In this document: in pieces, positions 1 through 5,249 of the stretch
Numbering within the stretch: position 1 is the first letter of the stretch
Layout: every line of letters starts with the position of its first letter
DNA from: Rubrobacter sp.
GTDB lineage: Bacteria > Actinomycetota > Rubrobacteria > Rubrobacterales > Rubrobacteraceae
Length of the DNA stretch: 5,249 nt
Assembly: GCA_020253895.1 (NCBI GenBank)
Contig: JADDKG010000384.1
Location: 1 to 5,249, forward strand
Direction: 5' to 3'
Notes under the pieces: model-generated
What the model was told of the DNA's origin: nothing
The model's database searches: none
The model's input: only the letters and a program-made list of their open reading frames with translations
Made by a program: the position numbers and the translations under genes

Positions 1-72
1 ACCCTCGTCGGCCTCACCCACGGCCAGCGGGACCGTCTGATCCAGGTGCTGGGGTGCGGCGGGGGAGGCTGA
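1..72 (+). CDS. mihF: C-terminal end of an mIHF-type integration host factor (partial)
   Basis: This is the last 23 codons and the TGA stop of a gene that begins left of the window. The visible tail reads LVGLTHGQRDRLIQVLG followed by a Cys and four Gly. It resembles the C-terminus of actinobacterial integration host factor (mIHF/sIHF), which ends in a helix of the form RGLG-x-x-QR-x-x-LL. mIHF is a small basic nucleoid-associated DNA-binding protein unrelated to the IHF alpha/beta heterodimer. Context supports the call, since mihF lies directly upstream of gmk in Mycobacterium and Streptomyces. The stop lies 19 nt inside gmk, so the two are probably translationally coupled. The glycine-rich tail is the part that overlaps gmk and is probably not conserved. 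Only a short fragment is visible, so the identity rests on one motif plus synteny. Confidence 0.68.
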   Translation, partial: TLVGLTHGQRDRLIQVLGCGGGG

Positions 73-629
73 TCGTCGTCTCCGGCCCCTCGGGGGCCGG
101 GAAGTCCACCCTCATCCGGGCGGCGCTCGACGCCGTCCCCCAGCTCGCCTACTCGGTATCCGCCACCACCAGGCCCCCGCGCCCCGGGGAGGTCAACGGC
201 CGGGACTACATCTTCCTCTCGCGGGAGGAGTTCGAGCGTTGGATCCGGGAGGGGCGGTTCCTGGAGTGGGCCGAGTACTCCGGTAACCTCTACGGGACCC
301 CCGCCCACCGGGTCGAGGAGTACCTGGAGAGCGGCCTCTCCGTGATACTGGAGATAGAGCTGCAGGGGGCCCGCAAGGTTCGCCAGAAGCGTCCGGACGC
401 GGTGATGATCTTCGTCCGGGCGCCCTCCCTCGAGGAGACCCGCCGCCGCCTCGAGGGCCGGGCCACCGAGAGCGAGGACGCCATGGAGCAGCGGCTGGCC
501 ACCGCCGTGGAGGAGGTGGCCGCCCGGGACGAGTTCGACTGCGAGGTCGTCAACGACGACTACGAGCGGGCTAAGCAGGAGATGATAGAGATAATGCGCA
601 GGATAGTCGCAGGAGGAGAGCCGTGCTGA
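54..629 (+). CDS. gmk: Guanylate kinase
   Basis: This enzyme phosphorylates GMP (and dGMP) to GDP with ATP in the cytoplasm, an essential step in GTP supply and GMP recycling. The 191-aa length is normal for the family. The P-loop GPSGAGKST is at residues 11-19. The guanylate kinase signature TTRPPRPGEVNGRDYIF (38-54) forms the GMP-binding region, followed by FLEWAEYSGNLYGTP (69-83). The LEIxxQGA strand is at 99-106 and carries Glu102 where Asp is usual. The lid/adenine region includes RLEGRATESEDAMEQRL (132-148). The start is a GTG at 54, chosen because only about six residues precede the first beta strand; AGGTG at 44-48 is a modest ribosome binding site 5 nt upstream. It overlaps mihF by 19 nt and rpoZ by 7 nt. 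Half of its ten Ile codons are ATA, unusual for such GC-rich DNA. Confidence 0.97.
   Translation: MRRGRLIVVSGPSGAGKSTLIRAALDAVPQLAYSVSATTRPPRPGEVNGRDYIFLSREEFERWIREGRFLEWAEYSGNLYGTPAHRVEEYLESGLSVILEIELQGARKVRQKRPDAVMIFVRAPSLEETRRRLEGRATESEDAMEQRLATAVEEVAARDEFDCEVVNDDYERAKQEMIEIMRRIVAGGEPC
611..616 (+). promoter_or_regulatory. Strong ribosome binding site for rpoZ
   Basis: AGGAGG lies at 611-616, six nt before the GTG at 623. It matches the anti-Shine-Dalgarno core perfectly and sits inside the last codons of gmk. It fixes the rpoZ start at the GTG and suggests that ribosomes ending gmk can re-initiate here. Confidence 0.85.
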
Positions 630-937
630 ACGAGCTGAAGATAGAGGAGCTTCTTGACAAGGTCGACTCCCGCTACGGGCTGGTCGTGGCCACCGCCAAG
701 CGGGCCCGCCAGATAAACGAGTACACCGCAACGCTGGGGCTCAACGAGTCGCTGGGGATCCCCGGTCCCCAGGTGCACACCCGCTCCCAGCACCCTCTCA
801 CCATCGCCATAGAGGAGCTGCGGGCCGGCAAGCTGAAGATCGGCTTCAGGGAGCCCGGACGCGGGTCCGGCGAGGCGTCCACCGCGGCGGAGTCGCACGA
901 GCAGACCGAGGAGAAGGAGGACCAGGGCGCCGCTTGA
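623..937 (+). CDS. rpoZ: DNA-directed RNA polymerase omega subunit
   Basis: Omega is a small RNA polymerase subunit that wraps the beta' C-terminus and helps assemble and stabilise the core enzyme. The 104-aa product has the Rpb6/omega fold signature: KIEELLDKVDSRYGLVVAT (6-24), then AKRARQINEY (25-34), and the second conserved block PLTIAIEELRAGKL (58-71). The first 15 or so residues lack the MAR-type N-terminus that contributes to the ppGpp site in E. coli, as is usual outside proteobacteria. Residues 74-104 form a hydrophilic, Glu-rich low-complexity tail likely to be disordered. The GTG start is set by AGGAGG six nt upstream. The gene overlaps gmk by 7 nt and its TGA overlaps the coaBC TTG by 4 nt, so translation is probably coupled on both sides. 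Six Ile codons include three ATA. Confidence 0.95.
   Translation: MLNELKIEELLDKVDSRYGLVVATAKRARQINEYTATLGLNESLGIPGPQVHTRSQHPLTIAIEELRAGKLKIGFREPGRGSGEASTAAESHEQTEEKEDQGAA
914..920 (+). promoter_or_regulatory. Probable ribosome binding site for coaBC, long spacing
   Basis: AAGGAGG at 914-920 is a perfect Shine-Dalgarno match inside the rpoZ C-terminal codons. It lies 13 nt before the TTG at 934, longer than the usual 5-10 nt. No other plausible start codon sits closer to it in the coaBC frame, so initiation probably relies on stop-start coupling through the TTGA overlap. Confidence 0.55.
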
Positions 938-2073
938 TCGCCTGCCTCGTCGGCCCGGGGCCGGGTGCGCTCGCCGTCCCGGAGATAACCCGCGGCCTCG
1001 CCGCGGCCGGACACCGGGTGGAGGTGGTCCTGGAGGAGCGGGCCCGGCACTTCGTCGGGCCCGCCTCCTTTGCGCCCCACGCCCCCGTTGTAGGGAGGCC
1101 CTCCTCCGCTCCCGCGGCGGCGCTCTACGCGCCGGCCGGCTCCGGGACCCTCGCCCGGCTGGCGCGGGGGCTCTCCTTCCCCCCTGCCGGGGTGAGGAGC
1201 GTGCTCGTCGCCCTCCAGCTCGACCCGGACACCGCCTCCCACCCCGCCGTCCGGGACAACCTCAACCTCATAGAGCGCCGGGGGTTTCTCGTGGTCGGGG
1301 GCGAGGGGGGAGAGATGGCGCCGCCCGGCGAGATCCTCGCCCGCCTCCTCGCCGCGCTCGGGGGGCCGCTTTCGGGGCTGCGGGTGCTCGTCACCGCCGG
1401 CGGTACCCGCGAGCCCATAGACGGCGTCAGGTTCATCGGCAACCGCTCCTCCGGCAAGATGGGTCTTGCCGTGGCCCGGGCCGCCCTGCGCCTCGGGGCC
1501 GAGGTCTGCGTGGTTGCCGCAAACGTCGCGACCCCCGAGCCCGGCGTGGGCTGGGTGGACGTAGAGACCGTCGGGCAGATGCGCCGGGAGGTTCTCCAAA
1601 GGGCCGGGTGGGCCGACGTCCTCGTTATGGCCGCCGCCGTCTCAGACTTCACCCCGGCGGAGACCGTGAGCGGTAAGATCCGGCGCCGGAGCGCGGGGGG
1701 CGGGTACCTCCTGCGGCTGAGGCCCACCGCGGACATCCTCCGGGAGGTGCGGGAAAGGTTCCCGCATCTCTTTGTGGTAGGATTTGCCGCGACACACGGG
1801 GACCCCGTCTCCGAGGCCCGCCGGAAGCTGCGCGAGAAGGGGGCCGACCTTGTGGTCGGCAACGACGTCTTCCGGCCCGGCATCGGCTTCGGCGCCGACG
1901 AGAACGAGGTCTGGATCGTCGGGCCCGACGACGAGAGGTTCGTACCCCGGTCCTCGAAGGACGAGGTCGCCCGCGCCATACTCGATGTCCTCGAAAAACG
2001 GTTAGAGAGGGAGCGACGGGAGACAGATGGCGGAGAAGACCGCGCACACCACCGCCTACAACGCGGCCGATGA
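934..2073 (+). CDS. coaBC: CoaBC (Dfp): intact phosphopantothenoylcysteine synthetase with a degenerate decarboxylase domain
   Basis: CoaBC normally makes 4'-phosphopantetheine in two steps: CoaB joins cysteine to 4'-phosphopantothenate using CTP, then FMN-dependent CoaC decarboxylates the product. The CoaB half (about residues 148-360) looks functional: [20 protein letters not shown] leads into NRSSGKMG (170-177), then [16 protein letters not shown] (283-286), and KLREKGAD (298-305) matching the KLxxKxxD signature. The N-terminal half (1-140) still aligns with CoaC at AGHRVEVV and HPAVRDNL but lacks its active-site motifs. The GGIAAYK FMN loop reads PGPGALAVP, the region carrying the catalytic His is deleted, PxMNxxMW reads LQLDPDTA (94-101), and the Cys loop is absent. 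The protein is 379 aa against about 400. TTG 934 is preferred because it opens at the first beta strand and overlaps the rpoZ stop. The last 15 or so codons overlap metK and are likely unconserved. Confidence 0.92.
   Translation: MIACLVGPGPGALAVPEITRGLAAAGHRVEVVLEERARHFVGPASFAPHAPVVGRPSSAPAAALYAPAGSGTLARLARGLSFPPAGVRSVLVALQLDPDTASHPAVRDNLNLIERRGFLVVGGEGGEMAPPGEILARLLAALGGPLSGLRVLVTAGGTREPIDGVRFIGNRSSGKMGLAVARAALRLGAEVCVVAANVATPEPGVGWVDVETVGQMRREVLQRAGWADVLVMAAAVSDFTPAETVSGKIRRRSAGGGYLLRLRPTADILREVRERFPHLFVVGFAATHGDPVSEARRKLREKGADLVVGNDVFRPGIGFGADENEVWIVGPDDERFVPRSSKDEVARAILDVLEKRLERERRETDGGEDRAHHRLQRGR
2018..2022 (+). promoter_or_regulatory. Ribosome binding site for metK
   Basis: GGGAG lies four nt before the ATG at 2027, inside the coaBC coding region. 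A second purine-rich stretch, GAGAGGGAG at 2004-2012, is farther upstream. The pair supports ATG 2027 as the metK start, despite the 47-nt overlap it creates with coaBC. Confidence 0.5.
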
Positions 2074-3265
2074 CCAGAGGCTGAGGGCCTCCCACCTCTT
2101 CACCTCCGAGTCCGTCACCGAGGGGCACCCGGACAAGGTGGCCGACCAGATCTCCGACTCCATCCTGGACGCCGCCCTCGCCGACGACCCGATGAGCCGG
2201 GTCGCCTGCGAGACGCTGGTAACCACCGGCCTCGTCATGGTGGCCGGGGAGATCACCACCTCCACCTACGTGGACATCCCCTCCGTGGTGCGCAAGAAGA
2301 TCTCGGAGATCGGCTACACCCGGGCCAAGTACGGCTTTGACGCCGCGACCTGCGGTGTGATCACCTCCATCGACCCCCAGTCCCCGGATATCGCCCGGGG
2401 GGTGGACCGGGCGCTTGAGGTGCGGGATCTCGAGGAGGTGATCGACGAGATAGGGGCCGGGGACCAGGGGATGATGTTCGGGTACGCCTGCGAGGAGACC
2501 CCGGAGCTGATGCCCCTGACCATAACCCTCGCCCACGCCCTCACCCGCCGCCTCTCGGAGGTGCGCAAGAGCGGCGAGCTGGACTACCTCCGGCCGGACG
2601 GCAAGAGCCAGGTGACCGTCCGCTACGAGGGCGACCGGCCGGTTAGCGTGGAGAAGGTTCTCGTCTCGGCCCAGCACCGGGACGGGATGGAGAAGCAGAT
2701 CCGGGAGGACATCATCGAGGCGGTGATCCGGCCGGTCATGCCGGAGGAGTTCTTCGACGAGAAGCAGGCGGAGATCCTGGTGAACCCCACCGGCCGCTTC
2801 GTGCTCGGCGGCCCCCAGGGAGACACCGGCCTCACCGGGCGCAAGATCATCGTGGACACCTACGGCGGCGCCGCCCCGCACGGCGGAGGGGCCTTCTCGG
2901 GCAAGGACGCGACAAAGGTGGACCGCTCGGGCTCCTACGCCGCCCGCTGGGTGGCAAAGAACGTGGTCGCCGCCGGGCTTGCCCGCCGCTGCCTGATACA
3001 GGTGGCCTACGCGATCGGGGTGGCCCAGCCCGTGAGCGTGATGGTGGAGACCTTCGGGACGGCGCGGGTGGACCCGGCGAAGATCGGCCGGCTGATCCGG
3101 GACCACTTCGACCTCCGGCCCGGGGCGATCATCCGGGATCTCGACCTCCGGCGCCCGGTGTTCTCCCGCACGGCGGCCTACGGGCACTTCGGTCGTCGGG
3201 AGCCGGGCTTTACCTGGGAGGAGACGAACCGGGCGGAGGAGCTCCGCCGGGCGGCCGGGCTGTAA
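2027..3265 (+). CDS. metK: S-adenosylmethionine synthetase (methionine adenosyltransferase)
   Basis: MetK condenses methionine and ATP into S-adenosylmethionine, releasing phosphate and pyrophosphate; it normally acts as a cytoplasmic tetramer using Mg2+ and K+. The 412-aa length is typical for an actinobacterial MetK. The ATP/Mg site GHPDK (33-37) lies in [39 protein letters not shown] follows, then the GAGDQG hexapeptide (143-148). The glycine-rich phosphate loop [16 protein letters not shown] is at 286-301, with Lys293, Lys297, Asp299 and Arg300 kept; residue 295 is Ala where Pro is nearly invariant. The [21 protein letters not shown] block and the C-terminal [10 protein letters not shown] are also present. 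About 22 unconserved residues precede HLFTSES, more than in many homologues, but no later ATG, GTG or TTG offers an alternative start. It overlaps coaBC by 47 nt and ends 7 nt before priA. There is no intergenic space for a SAM riboswitch. Confidence 0.97.
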   Translation: MAEKTAHTTAYNAADDQRLRASHLFTSESVTEGHPDKVADQISDSILDAALADDPMSRVACETLVTTGLVMVAGEITTSTYVDIPSVVRKKISEIGYTRAKYGFDAATCGVITSIDPQSPDIARGVDRALEVRDLEEVIDEIGAGDQGMMFGYACEETPELMPLTITLAHALTRRLSEVRKSGELDYLRPDGKSQVTVRYEGDRPVSVEKVLVSAQHRDGMEKQIREDIIEAVIRPVMPEEFFDEKQAEILVNPTGRFVLGGPQGDTGLTGRKIIVDTYGGAAPHGGGAFSGKDATKVDRSGSYAARWVAKNVVAAGLARRCLIQVAYAIGVAQPVSVMVETFGTARVDPAKIGRLIRDHFDLRPGAIIRDLDLRRPVFSRTAAYGHFGRREPGFTWEETNRAEELRRAAGL

Positions 3266-3281
3266 GCGGCCCTTGCGGCCC
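3266..3281 (+). repeat. Short direct repeat across the metK-priA junction
   Basis: GCGGCCC occurs at 3266-3272 and again at 3275-3281, separated by TT. The proposed priA TTG start (3273-3275) is formed between the copies, using the first G of the second copy. The first copy occupies the place where a Shine-Dalgarno sequence would be expected, and none is present. The repeat may be chance in such GC-rich DNA. Confidence 0.5.
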
Positions 3282-5249
3282 GCGCACGAGCCCTCCCCGC
3301 GCCCCCCGGCTGCTGCCCGGGTCGCCCTGCTGGTAAACACCCACGCCCTGCCGCCTCTGAGCTACCTCGTACCCCCGGGGCTGCGCCGGAGGGTGGCCAC
3401 CGGCTCTCTGGTGGTCGTCCCGCTCTCGGGCCGCTCGCAGCTGGGGGTGGTGGTCGGGCTTCTGGAGGAGCACGACGGCCTGGCGCGGGAGGAGATCCTG
3501 CGCGTTCTGGAGGAACCCCGGCTCCCCGCGGCTACGGTGGGCCTGTGCCTCCGGGTTTGTGAGCAGTCGGCCTCTCCCCTGGCCCCGGTGCTGCGTGCCG
3601 CCCTGCCGCCGGGGCTGGGGGTGGCCGGCTACCGGGTGCGCAGGGCCCTCCCCGGCGGTCCCTGGCGGGAAGGTGAGCTGGTCTCCCGCGCCGCGGCCCG
3701 GCGTGCCCTGGGCGGCAGGCTGCGGGAGGCGGAGTCCGCAGGCCACCTGGAACTCATCCCCGCCCTCCCGGAACCGGAAACCGCCGAGATCGCGGTCCTC
3801 TCTCCTTCCCCGGAGCCGGACCTGAGCAGGGCCCCCCGCCAGCGGGTGCTCCTCGAGACCCTGCGCCGCCGCGGTGGCCGGTGCCGGGTGGAGGAGCTGC
3901 TGCGGGAGGCCTCGGCTTCCCGCCAGACCCTCCGGGCGCTCGCCGCCCGCGGGGCGGTCCGCATCCTGCGGGTCCCCGAGCCCCCACCGCTGTGGCGAGG
4001 GCTGGGCGCGGAGGAGCCGGACCCCTCCGCCTCGGTCGCGGCCCGCAGGGTACTGGAGGGGGGAGGCTGGGTGTGGAGGGTGCCCTCCTCCTTCCACCCG
4101 GCGGCGGCCGCGGCCCTCGCCGCCGCGGCCGCCGCCTCGGGCCGCCAGGCCCTGGTGCTGGTGCCGGAGGTGGAGCGGATAGAGCCTCTGGTCGATGCGA
4201 TCCGGAGGTCCCTCCCTGGAGGGGCCTCGGTCGCCGCCTACCACGCGAAGCTGGGCAGAGCCCGGTCCGCGATCTACCGGTCGGCCGCCTCCGGCGATCT
4301 CGACGTGCTGGTGGGCACCCGTTCGGCCGCCCTGATCCCCCTCGGCCGTCCCCGGCCGCTGCTGTGCTTGGTGGACGAGCCCGACGCGGCCCACCGGGCG
4401 GAGCCGGGCTACGAGGGGGTTCCCCTGCACGCCCGGGAGATAGCCCTGATGCGCGCCGCCTCGGAGGGAGGGGGCGCGCTGTTTCTCGCCGGCTGCCCCT
4501 CGCTGGCGCTCTACGGCCGCCCGGGGCTGCGCGAGGTGCCGCCGCGTTCCCCGGAGCGCTGGCCCGCGGTGCGCATCGTGGACATGCGCGGCTCCGGGGC
4601 CCCGCTCAGCCGGACGGCGCTCGAGGCCTGCCGGAGCGCCCTGCGGGGCGGCGGGAGGGTAGGGGTGATCGGGTACCGGCTGGGGTACGCCACGGCGATG
4701 GTCTGCAACGGCTGCGGCTCCACCCTCCGCTGCCCCCGCTGTAGCCTCGCACTATCCGCCCTCGGCGGCACCCTGTCCTGCACCCGCTGCGGGGACCGGC
4801 AGCCGGCCCCGGAGCGCTGCCCAAGTTGCGGCTCCGGACGCCTCAGCCCCACCGGCCTGGCCGTCGAGCGGCTGCGACAGGAGCTCTCCCGATCCCTCGA
4901 CACGGACCCCGGCCTGCTGGCCGGAGGCCGCGCTCTGCACGCGGATGAGGCCCCCGTCGTCGTGGGTACCCCCCGGCCCATCCTCTCCCGGCGGTGGGGC
5001 TGCCTGGTGATCCCCGACGCAGACCACCTCCTCCTCGGCGCCGCCGCCAGAGCCCGCGAGCGGGCCTTCGGGCTCCTGCACCGGGCCGCCGAGTCCACCG
5101 ATCGTCTACTCATAATACAGACGAGGCATCCGGAAGACGCGGTGCTCAGGGCGGCGGTGGAAGACGACTACCCGGCGTTTGCCCGTTCGGAGCTCCGGAG
5201 GTTGAGGAGGCTGGGTTATCCCCCTTTCGGGGGGCTCGTTGCCATCACC
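3273..5249 (+). CDS. priA: Primosomal protein N' (PriA), actinobacterial motor-less form, 3' end missing
   Basis: PriA recognises stalled forks and loads the replisome again; classical PriA is also a 3'-5' helicase. An open frame of 659 codons runs without interruption to the window edge. The N-terminal 3'-end DNA-binding domain spans about 17-110 (VALLVNTHALPPLSYLVPP, VVVPLSGRSQLGVVVG), followed by a winged-helix-like linker. The helicase core is recognisable at LVLVPEV (294-300), VGTRSAALIPLG (347-358) and LHAREIALMRA. Walker A is replaced by an Ala run (277-288), DEEH reads DEPD (368-371), GTQMxxKGxDF reads GTPRPILSRRW, and QVAGRAGR is deleted. All eight zinc-ribbon cysteines are present at 478, 481, 487, 490, 503, 506, 516 and 519. 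The C-terminal domain begins at LRRLRRLGYPPFGG. Actinobacterial PriA proteins are known to lack helicase motifs. TTG 3273 is the only reasonable start, though without a Shine-Dalgarno site. Confidence 0.93.
   Translation, partial: MRPAHEPSPRPPAAARVALLVNTHALPPLSYLVPPGLRRRVATGSLVVVPLSGRSQLGVVVGLLEEHDGLAREEILRVLEEPRLPAATVGLCLRVCEQSASPLAPVLRAALPPGLGVAGYRVRRALPGGPWREGELVSRAAARRALGGRLREAESAGHLELIPALPEPETAEIAVLSPSPEPDLSRAPRQRVLLETLRRRGGRCRVEELLREASASRQTLRALAARGAVRILRVPEPPPLWRGLGAEEPDPSASVAARRVLEGGGWVWRVPSSFHPAAAAALAAAAAASGRQALVLVPEVERIEPLVDAIRRSLPGGASVAAYHAKLGRARSAIYRSAASGDLDVLVGTRSAALIPLGRPRPLLCLVDEPDAAHRAEPGYEGVPLHAREIALMRAASEGGGALFLAGCPSLALYGRPGLREVPPRSPERWPAVRIVDMRGSGAPLSRTALEACRSALRGGGRVGVIGYRLGYATAMVCNGCGSTLRCPRCSLALSALGGTLSCTRCGDRQPAPERCPSCGSGRLSPTGLAVERLRQELSRSLDTDPGLLAGGRALHADEAPVVVGTPRPILSRRWGCLVIPDADHLLLGAAARARERAFGLLHRAAESTDRLLIIQTRHPEDAVLRAAVEDDYPAFARSELRRLRRLGYPPFGGLVAIT

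Noticed and set aside
934..1353. Frameshift or assembly error as the cause of the degenerate CoaC domain
   Set aside because: Alignable CoaC blocks ([23 protein letters not shown]) all lie in the same uninterrupted frame, and the lost motifs are substitutions or in-frame deletions.
673..1599. 308-codon open frame on the - strand opposite rpoZ and coaBC
   Set aside because: Its product is a Gly/Pro/Arg-rich shadow without motifs, and the + strand here encodes clear omega and CoaBC proteins.
1973..2027. Possible SAM riboswitch or promoter ahead of metK
   Set aside because: The region is coding sequence of coaBC with no intergenic gap, and I see no aptamer-like helices or -10/-35 pair.
3245..3300. 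GC-rich segment after metK as a possible terminator
   Set aside because: I could not build a convincing stem-loop and there is no T tract; priA begins 7 nt after the metK stop, so read-through is expected.
1649..3340. 563-codon open frame on the - strand opposite metK and the end of coaBC
   Set aside because: It is antisense to two strongly conserved genes, has Gly/Arg/His-rich low-complexity composition with no recognisable domain, and is explained by GC-biased third codon positions in the + strand genes.
4101..4136. GCG/GCC-rich run as a simple sequence repeat
   Set aside because: It encodes the in-frame Ala run of priA (residues 277-288) with mixed GCG, GCC and one CTC codon, so it is better read as protein sequence than as a microsatellite.
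3210..4430. 406-codon open frame on the - strand opposite priA
   Set aside because: The sense strand carries recognisable PriA throughout, and the antisense product is compositionally biased with no family resemblance.
3881..4744. 287-codon + strand frame inside priA
   Set aside because: It is a Gly/Arg/Pro-rich out-of-frame reading of priA. The priA frame continues through the whole segment with conserved motifs on both sides, so this is not a frameshifted fragment.

Overview
The window is a tightly packed, single-strand run of core housekeeping genes from a very GC-rich actinobacterium. The gene order is mihF(end)-gmk-rpoZ-coaBC-metK-priA, all on the + strand. As I recall, this order is found around gmk/rpoZ in Streptomyces and, up to metK, in Mycobacterium. 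Heavy use of AUA isoleucine and AGG arginine codons despite the high GC, together with a divergent CoaBC, makes a deep-branching lineage such as Rubrobacter a reasonable guess. The sequence alone does not prove the genus.

Layout: positions 1-72 hold the last 23 codons of an mIHF-type nucleoid protein. gmk (54-629, guanylate kinase) overlaps it by 19 nt. rpoZ (623-937, RNA polymerase omega) overlaps gmk by 7 nt and has a strong AGGAGG ribosome binding site. coaBC (934-2073) starts at TTG in a TTGA overlap with rpoZ. metK (2027-3265, S-adenosylmethionine synthetase) overlaps coaBC by 47 nt. priA starts most plausibly at TTG 3273, 7 nt after metK, and runs off the right edge at 5249. Five of the six starts are visible and only metK uses ATG. 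No gap exceeds 7 nt, so there is no room for an internal promoter, terminator or riboswitch. The genes probably form one translationally coupled transcript whose promoter lies left of the window.

Functionally the set links nucleotide supply (gmk), transcription (rpoZ), coenzyme A synthesis (coaBC), methyl donor synthesis (metK) and replication restart (priA).

Two proteins look partly degenerate. The first is CoaBC: its CoaB (phosphopantothenoylcysteine synthetase) half is intact, but its CoaC (decarboxylase) half has lost the FMN loop, the catalytic His region, the PxMNxxMW motif and the Cys loop, so it is predicted to be inactive. The second is PriA: it keeps its eight zinc cysteines but has no Walker A and no intact DEEH or QxxGRxGR motif. 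A motor-less PriA is a known actinobacterial trait, while the dead CoaC domain is the less expected observation. I found no mobile elements, CRISPR arrays, RNA genes or novel multi-gene system.
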